A stretch of 64,000 bases of DNA from Prosapia bicincta (GCA_036971475.1 JBAIZL010000002.1:129796033-129860032); one strand, 5' to 3'; positions 35,015-45,440 are shown, counted from the first letter of the stretch. Numbers and translations: made by a program. The notes: generated by a model from the sequence alone, not told the origin.

Positions 35015-35242
35015 GGACACAAATACACAGAAATTTACTATAACCTAGAAATCCTACACATCAACAAAAAAGGACCACATCTCAACACACTAGTACAATA
35101 TGAAATTTACAGACACACAAAGTACTAACATATTAAACGAACAACACAATACAAATCACACTTACTCTTTGATACTATCGAAAACCTACCTTTAAAATCT
35201 TCACCGTTTGACCCGACATCTCCAAACAGAAGACACTGATGA
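35015..35242 (+). pseudogene. Penelope-like ORF C-terminus ending in a ribozyme
   Basis: 35015-35125 reads GHKYTEIYYNLEILHINKKG then PHLNTLVQYEIYRHTKY before TAA, the type of LEIxxxxKKxxxLN tail found after the GIY-YIG nuclease of Penelope-like proteins. After one or two frameshifts it continues NEQ..QYKSH, LFDTIENLPLKSSPFDPTSP and ends with TGA TGA at 35237-35242. Those stops are the last six bases of the ribozyme core CTGATGA (35236-35242). Reverse transcriptase is absent, so the copy is 5' truncated. Confidence 0.62.
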
Positions 35243-35275
35243 AGATCGGCACATAGCGACCGAAAACGTTGTCTT
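35231..35275 (+). ncRNA. Hammerhead-like motif, class 1, cleavage site damaged
   Basis: AGACA, CTGATGA, extra A, stem II with one mismatch, GAA, AACGTT, then G where a non-G cleavage-site base is needed. Compared with 21411-21420, two bases (CT) are missing. Probably inactive. Confidence 0.55.
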
Positions 35276-35345
35276 AGTAAGTTTTAACAAATTTACTAAA
35301 TTTAAAGTTTGGACCGTCATAGACTAATATTATAGTGATTAAAAA
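35276..35345 (+). repeat. Penelope-like 3' tail
   Basis: TTAACAAATTTACTAAATTT, TTGGACCGTCATAGACTA and AGTGATTAAAA follow the ribozyme, as after the motifs at 21377 and, inverted, 38035. Confidence 0.6.
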
Positions 35346-35444
35346 TGATTAATAATATATTAAATTTAAAATTCAATATAAAAATTCTCATTCAACTTTA
35401 AAATAAAGGAATTCTACCCATTTGAGCCGGGAAACTGACAGTGG

Positions 35445-35905
35445 ACCATCTACGGTTTATAAACCCCGGTCAAGAAGCAGGGGCTAGACCGTGTACCATC
35501 CGCAGCCACCTTGTGGGTGTTGTAGTGTGAGGCTTGCGAGTCAGGATAGGTTAAAAACATTGGATTTGATTTTTCTATCCTATTAGGATAATTGGTGAGT
35601 CTTTTATTAGACAGTTATGTTAGATTTGGGCTATGTCATGATTACTTTCTGCCATAGTATTATAAATAGTAATTAAATTTGGTTACAATTTTTCGACATG
35701 GAATCGTAAGGCTTCACTACGGTTTGGACCACTGTGACATTCCGTAGGAGATGAGGTAAAGTAGTAACAAACGTCGACCCGGCGATAGAGTTGGAAACGT
35801 GAGTTGGTTTTCCAAGAACCTTTTAAACTCTAGGTCTACTCGCTGGAGTGGAAAGACTCCTCTATCTCTTCATCTCACTCCCCTCTTTCTCCAAGAAGAA
35901 CGGTG
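35445..35905 (-). mobile_element. Dispersed element, copy 2 (single internal unit)
   Basis: The reverse complement matches both ends of 27478-28690 and contains one unit of the 183 bp sequence. It gives the unexpanded form of that element. No coding domain is recognised. Confidence 0.72.
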
Positions 35906-36458
35906 GTGACACCACAGAACAGAAATACATCACAGACTCACACAAACACAACACACCTGAGCAACAGTCTTGTCAGTGACTCACAGCATTGAACAGTGCA
36001 CTAGTACGAAAGGCGTCTGCTAAAAATATCACAAAGTAGTGATTTTTTACCAATAAACATTATATAAAATAAATTTTACATGACCTATAAACGGATTGAA
36101 ATTGTGGTAAATGTGAGGTAGAGGGGCAAATTGAGATTAAAATTGAAAATTGTTCAAAACCACAAAATAGGACGATATGCTCAAGAATTTTTTTATATTT
36201 TACACGGGAAGTTATTTATTCTCGATTTAAAGTTGGGTAAAAAATTCAGTGCCGAGTACCAAGTTGTGCAACGTTCGCGGATACAGTGACGTTACGCTAT
36301 ATCTCTTCATACCTTACGTGGTAGATATTTGAGAACAGTTTTGAAACACAATATTAAGAGCACAGTGGTACAATATATTACAATGAAAATATTGGAAAGA
36401 ACCCTAATGCCACAAAAATAATCAAAAATAAAAATAAAACAAGATACTTAGGATTAAA

Positions 36459-36504
36459 CCCTTATGTACATTTCGATGACCATGTCATCATCATCATCAG
36501 AGGG
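36459..36504 (-). ncRNA. Hammerhead-like ribozyme motif, class 4, with triplet gain
   Basis: Minus strand: stem I CCCT/AGGG, CTGATGA, TGAT, stem II GATGAC/GTCATC, GAA, ATGTACAT, A. Three extra bases lie between core and stem II compared with its relatives, apparently from ATC-triplet slippage. Activity is uncertain. Confidence 0.6.
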
Positions 36505-36592
36505 TCTTATAACAAAATTACAATCTAGCAAACAAGAAGTTACACTCTAGTTTGTAACTTCTTGTTTGCTAGGTTGTAATTTTGTAATAAGA

Positions 36593-36635
36593 CCCTCTGA
36601 TGATGATGAGATGGTCATTGAAATGTACACAAGGG
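36593..36635 (+). ncRNA. Hammerhead-like ribozyme motif, class 4
   Basis: CCCT 36593-36596, CTGATGA 36597-36603, extra T, stem II GATGA/TCATT (36605-36619), GAA 36620-36622, ATGTACAC, A36631, AGGG 36632-36635. Core intact, stem III palindrome off by one base. Confidence 0.68.
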
Positions 36636-36782
36636 TTTAATCTTAAATAACTTGTTTTATTTTTATTTTTTTTTATTATTTTTAAGGTTTTGAGGTTCTT
36701 TCCAATATTTTCACTGTAAAACAACATTTTGGCTTAATTGTTATGATTTTTGGATACGTATATTTAAATATTCTTATAAAAT

Positions 36783-36960
36783 CTCAAATTAGGATAGATT
36801 TGGTTTTCAATTTATACTGTACTATATACCTATATTCAAATATACCTATGAAGTATCCAGTCAGAAAAAAATTTGGTTTTAATTTTATACATTACCTAAA
36901 TAGATACTAGTATACAATTAGAACCAAATCTATCCTGACTAGATACTTCATAGGTAAATT
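36783..36960. repeat. Hairpin element, no ribozyme core
   Basis: AGGATAGATTTGGTT and ACCTATGAAGTATC occur in mirrored orientation near 36791/36925 and 36843/36940; a TA tract begins directly after. Confidence 0.6.
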
Positions 36961-36961
36961 G

Positions 36962-36964
<3 letters not shown>

Positions 36965-37025
<61 letters not shown>
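36965..37025 (+). repeat. (TA)n microsatellite
   Basis: About 30 TA units. Confidence 0.97.
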
Positions 37026-37028
<3 letters not shown>

Positions 37029-37349
37029 ATTTATCTGCCCTGGCAATAACAAAAATAATAGTTATCAATATAGCTTCAGGACATGTTTTTGTTACATAAA
37101 GTTTAGATTCCTAAAACCCCAACTACAGTTGTGACGTCACTGTAACACTCCGCGCCCGATGGTCAACTTAATACTCCGCAGTGAATTTATTACCAAACTT
37201 TAATTGATAATAACTTTCCGTGTAAAATAAAAATCAATTTTTGTGCATATTATCCTATTTTGTGGTTTTGAACAATTTTCAATTTTAATCTCACGCGGCC
37301 TCTCTATCTCACAATTACCTGAAATTGGATTGAAACTATCTTTGCTTAG

Positions 37350-37910
37350 AAACGTACCTTTTTAAATTCCTCTTTAGTGTTAGGATGTTGTAGGTCAGGC
37401 CTTTCGACTTCCTAGTTTGACCGGAGTCACGCTCTCTCCATTGCTTAGTCAATGGAAACCTTAACGCCGAGTTATTGGGGCGAAACTAAAGGCGCGACGC
37501 TTTGCTTGCCTTTGGTGGCTTATTTCTGTTCTTAATTACGACGTACTTACGCATTCCCTCGGGCTTATTAGAGAAGTAATAGCTTTTATTATATTTTCAG
37601 AACGCTCTGAAAGCAATTAATTTCCCCTTCAGATATCGTTTCCGTGCAATCATTTCAAGCAAGCGAATCATTGCTTGAAAGATTGTAAAGTCATTACTAT
37701 TAAATAAACCGGTTTTTATGAAAAAATTTTAAATGAGAAAAAAGAAAATACACTTAAAAAATAATAGTACTGCACGGAAAGCAGTAAAAACTGGAGTAAA
37801 AAAACAATATTCACATAGCAATTTTTACTTTTACGTTCGTTTAAGTAGAATTAAATAAGTAGGCATATATTCCCAGCAACAAAAGAATTTGGCTTCAATT
37901 AAATTTTATT
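37350..37910. other. Low-copy, GC-richer island, no gene seen
   Basis: From about 37390 to 37700 the sequence is less AT-rich and is not repeated elsewhere in the window. No reading frame with a recognised motif. Confidence 0.3.
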
Positions 37911-37914
37911 AAAA

Positions 37915-37915
<1 letters not shown>

Positions 37916-37962
<47 letters not shown>
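37916..37962 (+). repeat. (TA)n-(TG)n microsatellite
   Basis: About 14 TA units then about 9 TG units. Confidence 0.95.
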
Positions 37963-37963
<1 letters not shown>

Positions 37964-37966
37964 TTA

Positions 37967-38230
37967 TTAATCATTTTAACCTTAGTTTATGACTATCCGA
38001 ACTTTTAAATTTTGTAAATTTGTAAAAACGTACTGAGAGGACGTTTTCGATCTCTACGTGGCGATCTCCATCCGTGTCTTCTTCTTGGAGTTGTTAGGTT
38101 AAGCGGTGACAGTTTTAAAGGAAGTTTTCGATAATATCAACAAGTATGTGTGATTTGTATTGGGTTTGTTCGTTTAATATGTTTCTACTTTGTGTTTTTG
38201 TGTTTGTAAATTTCATATTGTTATAGTGTG

Positions 38231-38235
<5 letters not shown>
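37967..38235 (-). mobile_element. Penelope-like 3' end, single arm
   Basis: The reverse complement gives the same series as 35090-35345: AATATGAAATTTACAAACAC, ACATATTAAACGAACAAAC, the ENLP..-coding block, a ribozyme-like motif, and the ACTATCC..AAACTA tail. Decayed. Confidence 0.65.
38035..38079 (-). ncRNA. Hammerhead-like motif, class 1, core mutated
   Basis: Minus strand: AGACA, CGGATGG (CTGATGA expected), A, GATCGCCACGTAGAGATC, GAAAACGTC. At least two core positions are changed, so it is inactive by prediction. Confidence 0.45.
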
Positions 38236-38288
<53 letters not shown>

Positions 38289-38300
38289 CTATATATATAT
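38236..38300 (+). repeat. (TA)n microsatellite
   Basis: About 25 TA units followed by a short TA-rich stretch. Confidence 0.95.
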
Positions 38301-38400
38301 TAAAAGAACATAGGCTATTCATATATAAGAATATTTATTAATTTATATCCAAAGCTTTTCGTTGGTAAACAGTACCAACATCATCAGGAATGAAAATTAC
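38301..38400 (-). mobile_element. Half-palindrome of the class 2 ribozyme element
   Basis: AACATAGGCTATTCA, AAGAATATTTATTAATTTAT and the ribozyme match the left arm of 45270-45485. The second arm is missing; TA repeats follow. Confidence 0.65.
38347..38391 (-). ncRNA. Hammerhead-like ribozyme motif, class 2
   Basis: Minus strand: stem I ATTC/GGAT (one G-U), CTGATGA, extra T, stem II GTTGGTA/TACCAAC with CTGTT-type loop, GAA, palindrome AAGCTT, T at the cleavage site. All elements are intact. Confidence 0.72.
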
Positions 38401-38527
38401 AATTTTGTATATATATATAGGCCTATATATATATATATATATATATATAAATATCGAAATATGTATTCTTGTGTATTAATAAAGAATTAAGTCGAAATAC
38501 AAATACAAGAATTATAATTGAATTTAC

Positions 38528-38573
38528 AATTCAAAGCTTTTCGTTGGCTAACAGTACCAACATCATCAGGATT
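38528..38573 (-). ncRNA. Hammerhead-like ribozyme motif, class 2
   Basis: Minus strand: AATC, CTGATGA, extra T, stem II GTTGG/CCAAC, GAA, AAGCTT, T, GAATT. Core intact, but stem I has a mismatch at its third pair. Confidence 0.62.
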
Positions 38574-38631
38574 AAACAATTAAAATTAACATATGTGCAA
38601 ATTGAATTAAATTGTAAATTAAATTATAATT

Positions 38632-38633
<2 letters not shown>

Positions 38634-38692
<59 letters not shown>
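38634..38692 (+). repeat. (TA)n microsatellite
   Basis: About 28 TA units. Confidence 0.95.
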
Positions 38693-38944
38693 TAATTTAG
38701 CAAAGATGTTTTCTTGTATTCACATATCACTTCATTTTAATGCACTTAAACAAGAATCTTAGTTCTTATACTTACGAATTAACTTTTTTTCAAGCTTATT
38801 TAGAAGACCGAGACCTTTTCTCTAAGTAGGCATTTGTGTGGGAATTCCGTTGTCAAGTGGTATAACTGTTCTATTTTTTGTGTTACTACACTGTGGCTTA
38901 GTTTTGGGGTTAATTTGGTCTATTAAGCTAAATAATTTATCATT

Positions 38945-39050
38945 TAAAAAAATTGTATTTGTACTTGTTCGTTTATTATATTATATTTGTGTTTATAAAT
39001 TTGAAGTTGTTCCCAGATTATCATATTTAGATCTTTTGTATTAAAAAAAT
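38945..39050 (-). pseudogene. Penelope-like ORF C-terminal remnant
   Basis: Minus-strand translation gives NTKDLNMIIWEQLQIYKHKY then NIINEQVQIQFF before TAA. It resembles the QYEIYRHTKY and NEQTQY pieces of the 35.0 kb element, so it is a diverged copy of the same protein end. It lies directly beside the plus-strand GIY-YIG fragment, in opposite orientation. Confidence 0.5.
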
Positions 39051-39079
39051 GTGTTGTCTAATGTAGGGAATGAGTCGAA

Positions 39080-39300
39080 CATACAAAAATACGTCAATCA
39101 ACAAAATAAACCAACTGGATAAAATATGTCCCACTATAAATAACGGAATTTATAAAATTGAATTCCCAGATCGTTAAAAATTGTACATAGGCCAAACAAA
39201 AAAGAAATTAAAAGACAGGTAAAAAGAACACATTTAAGCATTCATCAAACCAAACACATTTCAAACTTAGCAATACATGCCATCAAAAACAACCACATAT
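39080..39300 (+). pseudogene. GIY-YIG endonuclease fragment of a Penelope-like element
   Basis: The frame at 39142 reads NGIYKIEFPDR, stop, KLYIGQTKKKLKDR, stop, KEHI. This is the GIY-x(10)-YIG core with the downstream Q-T, the conserved R of LxxR and the E-H pair of the GIY-YIG nuclease family. After a frameshift it reads SNLAIHAIKNNH, matching the LAxHxxxxNH segment that follows in Penelope-like proteins. Upstream QLDKICPTINN is the usual linker type. Stops and a frameshift make it a pseudogene. The domain pairs with reverse transcriptase in Penelope-like retroelements, which fits the ribozyme motifs around it. Confidence 0.72.
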
Positions 39301-39309
39301 TATATATGT

Positions 39310-40780
39310 ATGCACAATAGCGCGCAAGTGTGTGTGTGCGTACTCATGAGCGTGTGTGTATGTGGAATTTTTAGTATTAACTACTCGAAAATGAGAGCAC
39401 TTTAGTATAGTTCTCGAAATTCGACTCGCAAATATACCAAGTAAGATTCTTAAGTTCATTAAAGTGTAAGTGATAAATAAATGCATGAAAAGTGTTGCTA
39501 TACTCACATATAAATATTTTGGAATTTTAATTAAAACTGAAAAAATTAAAATTATTGAATCCTTTGAATAAAAATTAAAAATGACGAGAATATCCTACGT
39601 ATACAATCAAATACTAAATGCACTAGATTGTCAAGAGGGCTTAATGTACGAGTGAATTTACATACAGTCATACAGAGAAGTATAGATAAATTAAAACTAT
39701 AGATGTAGGAAACGCATGGATGACTTACTATCGATAGCAAAAACATTGACAGCGACCGAAATCATCGACTATGGATGCTCATCCTGTTGGCAATTCTGAA
39801 TTGGTCTGATTGTTTCAACACAGAAATGTGATGTGCTTACGTGTTATGATGCTATGCGATAGAACATGTAACACGGATGTTATGAGATATGCATTGCGTG
39901 TTTGTCATGTAACATAACTTGAAACCTTGGTGTCACGTGATGTACGTTTCCATGGTCGTACTTTTGTCGGAAAAGTAAAGATGCTTTAGGAACGTTGCTA
40001 AGGAAGCTCACTGCAGACTTGATAAAACCCGTCCTAGAAGCGATTGTAGTGATTGTAAACAAACTGTGTGAACACCGCGCTTCGTTTGATTGCCGACCCA
40101 CGGACAGTGTGCATCAGCGCTGCAACAATTAAAGATGGCGGACGTCATGAATTATAAACGAATGTCTAGGCTGCATCGATCGTAAAGTGCTTTCAATGTT
40201 ATGAAGATTATAAGGTTTCTGTTTAGTCTTGTATTGGCTAAACATATTTTAAATTGGACAGTTTTGTAAAATATTCGATATTAATCTTGAACTTACATAA
40301 GCAAATTCAAATAATGGTAGTGCAAAATATACGAAAACACAATGAAACATTAAAAAATATATATATAATCAGTGTTCTCAATGTTTACCTCTACGAAAAA
40401 AAATGTTTTACCATCGCGAAAATGATGTCCATCTTGCCTAAGTCTTTACTGTAAGATTGCTCGTGGCTGGAAACAAAGTGTCGTGGTATATTGCAGCAAT
40501 ACCTTCTGTCATTCTTTTTATAAGTTCTTTAAGGGTGGTTCTAGGGTGTGCGATCCATGTTTCCTCCCCTCTTGTACGACGTGAGGATCCTTTTCCTTAA
40601 TCTATTTTAATAATGATGACTGCAAAGCAAGGATAGAGCTGCCTTACTGGGCATAAGGTATTCAATGAAGGTAATGCGCTCAGCTTTATGCTTCGAACGC
40701 CCTTATTACCCTAGAATTGACTCTAGATACTATTTATCACAGTTAAGTCGACTTTGGGAGCTGAAACGAAATCATAAATT
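39310..40780. other. No recognisable feature
   Basis: No supported gene or repeat array. Short open frames lack motifs. Confidence 0.35.
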
Positions 40781-40784
40781 CTTT

Positions 40785-40857
40785 GGCGCTTACGGGAATC
40801 GAACCTAAGATATTCAGATTAGTAGCCAAGTGATCTACCCGTAGACCACTCAGCCTT
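40785..40857 (-). repeat. tRNA-derived SINE head or tRNA pseudogene
   Basis: The minus strand has GGCTGAGTGGTCTA (box A type) and, about 40 nt on, GGTTCGATTCC (a perfect box B). TACTAAT sits where an anticodon loop would be, as in tRNA-Ser. The 3' end (AAGCGCC) is not complementary to the 5' flank, so no acceptor stem forms and it is not a working tRNA. Confidence 0.6.
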
Positions 40858-40939
40858 TATTCTGACTCCTTGAGCCATAACGTTCCTCTTCTCTTAGTAT
40901 CACCTGAGCGTTATGAAGTGTCCTGTTACACGCACCTTT

Positions 40940-41430
40940 ATTTTCCTCTTTCATCTCCCTTTTCATCTTCCGTTACTGACAATGTAATAAATAGAGATAG
41001 TTGATAATTTCTGTCCCGGTGGCTTGTCACTGATATTTGTTTGTCGCTGGCGGTACCAGTGGTAAAATATGGAAAATACCAATTCCAGTGACAATAGGTA
41101 GTTTGGAAGTTGCCTCTATTGTGATTGGACAAAAAGTCGCAGTCACTGATGAAACTGCTGTTATTGGTTGATTTGTCGCTGACACTAGATGAAACTGCCG
41201 TCATTGGTTGATTTATCGTGCAGTGCCGTTGAATGAAGGGGAGAAGGGTTGTCTCTGTTGTGATTGGGCAAAATGTTGCCGTAGCTGACGGAAAAGTTAC
41301 TGATATTTAACACGACTGACATTGGTTGATTGGTCGCCGTCGCTGGTTCTACCCATTTACGTCGTGTGTGGGTGGTCGATTTGTGTAGGGTTTTACGATA
41401 GTGACAGTGTGCACAGTAGACGCAAATTCG
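40940..41430 (+). repeat. Degenerate repeat with several ATTGGTTGATT blocks
   Basis: CATTGGTTGATT-type blocks occur at about 41163, 41200 and 41321, each near TGTCGCTG/GGTCGCCG and ACTGATGAAACTGC-like pieces. Spacing is irregular. ATTGG is also an inverted CCAAT box, so a promoter role is possible but unsupported. Confidence 0.4.
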
Positions 41431-41434
41431 CACT

Positions 41435-42420
41435 CGGTAGTTTGTTCTTAATTTCTTTGGAGTTTATTTTTAAATAAAATAAGCCTTCCAAAAAAAGACA
41501 AAAAGCGAGGCGTGGAATCATTTCCTGTGTGGTATGCCCCCTGTTATTGGCACATACAGAGCTGTTTCAGTATCCCTCGTCACCGGTACTAAAGTCACTG
41601 TCCAAGCCTGGCGCTGTCACTAAAATCACCGATCCGTTAAAGTCACTGGATCGACCATCTCTAGAACGTGTTACACACCTCTCTTTGAACCAGGTAATGC
41701 GACGAATACTTCATCCTTTCCTAATATTCCGTTACTGAGAGCATCGGTATCTTCCTTGAACCCAATAAAGCGTAGTACTTCGAGGAAACAATTCTGTATA
41801 CAGACGTCATAAATCTTTTCTAAATTCGGAAGATTTTATTGCCTTAATTAAGTCGTTATTCTTTCCTGTATCCTTTTAATTACCTTTAAAGGTGAAAATA
41901 CTCTGTTAACGGGTCGCCTTAAAATATAACCACACAAATTAATTCCATACTAATTGTTTTGCGCTTTAAATGATCACTGGTGATGACGTCACACTCGTTG
42001 AGAGGCTTAACTAATTAAACGTTGTTGCTTGTGGGATTGTGCTCAGCTCACGTTTCGTTGTATCCAGCCAAGCTCATTACTATTGTTTACAAACAAGAGG
42101 GAACTAACGCAGTCCCAAGGGCTTGCGAACTATTCTGCTGTCGCTTCCTTTCATTATGACTCTGGCATAACGATTTGTCCACTCCTTGTTGTCTTTATTG
42201 TGGGCATTCTTATTGCAATTATTTTACAAAAACTATTGCTTGTGAACGCTGCGTCATTGTTATTCCGAGTCTATTCTAATTAGTCGTGACGCTAAATGGC
42301 GTTTTATTGGCCGTATCACATCACAGCTGTAGAAGTTCTTTCCTTGTGTGAGGCTTGAAGTTGGACATTTAAAGTTATATTGTTTTCACTTTCATTAAAT
42401 TTGGAAGATAAATTTTATTA
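41435..42420. other. No recognisable feature
   Basis: No supported gene. A TGACGTCA palindrome lies near 41983. Confidence 0.3.
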
Positions 42421-42426
42421 TAAAAA

Positions 42427-42675
42427 TTCAACTAAAAATACTTGCTCATATGTTACACTTGCCTATAGTAGCACTTACTTTTTTGATCGTTGAGGACGGC
42501 CGTTTCGGAAGATGTGTAACATTGTCAACTCAGACCGTAACTCTGAATTACGGATTGACTTGACAATTAGACACATCTCCCGAAACGGCCGTCCTCAACG
42601 ATCAAAAAAGTAAGTGCTACTATAGGCAAGTGTAAAATATGTAGGCTACAAGTGTTTTTAGTTAAAAACTAGTAG
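42427..42675. mobile_element. Palindromic element related to the 170 bp repeat
   Basis: Arms share CACTTGCCTATAGTAGCACT, TTTTTTGATCGTTGAGGACG and GCCGTTTCGG in mirror image around about 42531-42555. Each arm ends its inner part with CGAAACGGCCGTC on the outward strand: the GAAA box, a palindromic ACGGCCGT and a C, like the 3' half of the ribozyme motifs, but no CTGAnGA precedes it. The outer ends match the repeat unit at 9268-9730. Confidence 0.78.
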
Positions 42676-42679
42676 CTCA

Positions 42680-43800
42680 CGTGAAGATGGAATCATTTAA
42701 TATAAATATTTAATATTGTTAAATAAAATCCTTTTATTATTATTGTTAAATAAATAAAATATTATTATAAATATTTTATTACTAAATAAAATAATATAGT
42801 ATGCTATAACCAATACGTGTTCAGTTTTAAACGTCGATAAACTGATCGTATAAGGTAGCGAGTTATAAACCCTCTCGAAGCTGGTATACTTAAGTGAAAC
42901 GACCATGCTCAAACGGGTCATATTTTTGAATTGTAAGGAACATAACGCAACGAATCTTTAGAACGTGACTTCATCGATTAGAAATTCTAACGAGTACGTG
43001 TAACATTTTCAACCCTTTATGCATATGCAGCTTTCATGCAAAAACACTGGTCGATCTCTGCCTGTAGAAATATGACGTCACTTATATTTCCGTAAGATAA
43101 GCGAATTGCCCCGAAGATTTCCGAGGGAAATACAGCTGTTGATGACGTAGCAGATGTTCTCGCCTTCATTTAGAGATTGTTTGGAGGTTATGTTTAAATA
43201 ATTTTAAAATGCAATTTCTTATACGTTTACCTGTAGGTTCAGAAGTATAAAATATTTATATGAATAATATGTTTTTATTATGTAAATAATATGCAAATAT
43301 ACCAATGATTGGAAAGTGTACAAAAATATCCTGAAGCCAGCAAGTGTAGTGATGCAATAACTGAAGCCAGGCTGAAATTTACAAGCGCAGAAACAAACAT
43401 TCACGCTTGCGAAATTATTCACGGGTAATTAGGAAATGAGCGTACCTTGTGAATAAATACATGAACACTTTATCGCTGAACAAATACCCGTACTTCCTGG
43501 TAGTGCTTTGGCTTCGTCGTAGTACAAGTCTATGAATTAGTTCACCCAATCTATTCTGTAACTGTTCCCCCACGCTTCTTTGTACGGTTTGTCTCTAGGT
43601 CTAGCGATAACATGATTGAAATATTCAGTACATTCTAGTAGCTTGGATATTTACACGTAGCTTTTCTGGCAAATTTTATATGGCTGGGTAAAATCTACCC
43701 GTGTATAATTTAAAATCGGTTAAATAATTATTGATTGTTATGTATGGACTACAAAAAAATTGATAAAGGAAGACATGTAATATAAACAAAAATGTTTTAA
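42680..43800. other. AT-rich region, no gene seen
   Basis: No supported gene or repeat. Confidence 0.35.
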
Positions 43801-43803
43801 AGT

Positions 43804-44214
43804 CAATTCATACTTGGGTCAACAAAAAAAAAAAAAAAATGTTATTTTAGTTACTTTTTATTAAATAATTACAATTTTTATAAATAAAGTAACGTAACCT
43901 ATGCGATAAAACAGCTGTTCTACTACATAACCTATAACATAAAATCAGCTGTTTTATGAAATCATGTGTTACCACTTATTTTAAGCCGAATGGAAGAAAA
44001 TAATCATTTTGCATACCTTGCCCATTTTGTGTCTCCCATTTAAAACTGTAATTAATTCATTATTAAGTTTATTTAATAAATTAATATTTTTTAAAAAAAT
44101 ACATTAGTGTTTTGAAATGTATTTGATCTTGATTGGATGAATAAAAAGCATTTTATTAACAATTGAAAATTTGAACCTGTATATGGGGAGAGTGTGAAGT
44201 AATAGTAGGAATTG
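43804..44214. mobile_element. MITE-like TIR element, copy M2
   Basis: Starts CAATTCATACTT and ends AATAGTAGGAATTG. Interior landmarks as in M1 (AAAACAGCTGTTCTACTACA, GGGAGAGTGTGAAG). About 411 bp. Confidence 0.82.
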
Positions 44215-44249
44215 AAAAATGTTAAAAGCATGTTGCTTCACGCAATTGA

Positions 44250-44531
44250 AAGATGTATTATCACTTTATTTAGGCTAATAGGACAAAATAACTATATTGC
44301 ATACCTTGCCCCTTTTGTAAAAGGTTTTTCTCTAATATAAAACTAAAATTAGATAATTTTTTTAATTAATTAATATTTTTAAAACATCAGTATAAACATC
44401 AAGTGCCATAAACTACATATTTTAAAAACATGTATTTGAAATTGAGTAGATGAATAAAATGTATTTTAATAATAATTGTAATTTCTAACAGGATGTATGT
44501 AAGGAGAGTGTGAGCTAATAGAAAGAATTGA
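44250..44531. mobile_element. MITE-like element, partial copy M3 in tandem with M2
   Basis: Contains TTGCATACCTTGCCCCTTTT, GTAGATGAATAAAATG, GGAGAGTGTGAGCTAATAG and AAAGAATTG, i.e. the right-hand two thirds of the element. Confidence 0.65.
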
Positions 44532-44853
44532 GAAATAGTTTTCTGCCAAGAAACTCTTAGTAACTTTTCCGTTAGCCACAGCGGATTTAAAGTTCCCTAG
44601 TGAGTTATATTTCGCATCCATTCGTCAAAAGCATCAATAGCTATCTAAAAAGAAACTCTCTGCTGAACAGATTTGTGCAGGATAAATCTTTGGTTAATAA
44701 TAAATTACCAAACTACAGATGGTGTTATGACAAATGGATCAAACAGTTTGATTCCAGTGAGCACTTATTCTTGGTCAGAACACTTCGAATAATTGAATCC
44801 GAATATACTTTCCCCATGACTGTGTAGATTGAAAACAGTTTATTCTGTTTATA

Positions 44854-44881
44854 CATATATATATGTATAATATGTATAGTA

Positions 44882-44936
<55 letters not shown>

Positions 44937-44955
44937 TTATTTATTTATTTATATA
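44854..44955 (+). repeat. TA-rich simple repeat
   Basis: TA units and TTTA units, interrupted. Confidence 0.9.
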
Positions 44956-45063
44956 AACTGTATATATATTTATATTATATTAAATATGGTGATATGTTTT
45001 CTTGTAATATAATTAATAAATTAAAAACATTTCAAAAACAGAAATACCTTTATGGCATATATT

Positions 45064-45110
45064 ATTCAAAGCTTTTCGCCGATAAAATAGTACCAGTATC
45101 TTCAGGAAAA
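45064..45110 (-). ncRNA. Hammerhead-like ribozyme motif, class 3
   Basis: Minus strand: TTC, CTGAAGA, extra T, stem II of type ACTGGTA/TATCGGC (one pair weakened), GAA, AAGCTT, T, GAA. Core intact; the partner arm is replaced by TA repeats. Confidence 0.62.
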
Positions 45111-45147
45111 TAATTATATAACAAAAAAAATCTATAAATATATATAT

Positions 45148-45187
45148 TATAAATAAATATATATATATATTATAAATAAATAAATAA

Positions 45188-45252
<65 letters not shown>
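45148..45252 (+). repeat. TA/TAAA simple repeat
   Basis: TAAA units followed by about 30 TA units. Confidence 0.93.
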
Positions 45253-45261
<9 letters not shown>

Positions 45262-45300
45262 ACATAGGTTATTCAAATACAAAGAATATTTATTAATTTA

Positions 45301-45346
45301 TATTCAAAGCTTTTCGTTGGTAAACAGTACCAACATCATCAGGAAT
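45301..45346 (-). ncRNA. Hammerhead-like ribozyme motif, class 2
   Basis: Minus strand: stem I ATTC/GAAT, CTGATGA, extra T, stem II GTTGGTA/TACCAAC, GAA, AAGCTT, T. All elements are intact. Confidence 0.73.
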
Positions 45347-45394
45347 GAAAATTACAATAATGTAATTTTAATAATAGACATCATTATAATTTTC

Positions 45395-45440
45395 ATTGCT
45401 GATGATGTTGGTACTGTTTACCAAAGAAAAGTTTTGAATA
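45395..45440 (+). ncRNA. Hammerhead-like motif, class 2, partly decayed
   Basis: CTGATGA 45399-45405 is intact, but the first stem I pair is G-G, stem II ends AAA instead of AAC, and stem III is AAGTTT rather than AAGCTT. Probably weak or inactive. Confidence 0.55.

Larger units (their letters stand above)
36379..36722. repeat. Inner palindrome with two class 4 ribozyme motifs
   Basis: Arms of about 165 bp share GAAAATATTGGAAAGAACC, AATAAAAATAAAACAAG, GGATTAAACCC or near matches, and the ribozymes. A solo arm remnant lies at 62466-62575. Confidence 0.82.
36085..37348. mobile_element. Composite inverted repeat of about 1.26 kb with nested palindromes
   Basis: The outer arms (about 36085-36297 and 37133-37348) share GAGATTAAAATTGAAAATTG, TTCAAAACCACAAAATAGGA and TTTTACACGG in mirror image. 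Inside lie a ribozyme palindrome (36379-36722), a second hairpin (36783-36960) and a TA tract. No coding sequence is present. Confidence 0.75.

Noticed and set aside
40785..40857. Functional tRNA gene on the minus strand
   Set aside because: Box A and box B are good but the acceptor arms are not complementary.
41130..41220. CTGATGAAACTGC as a ribozyme core
   Set aside because: CTGATGA is present but no stem II or GAAA box follows at a suitable distance.
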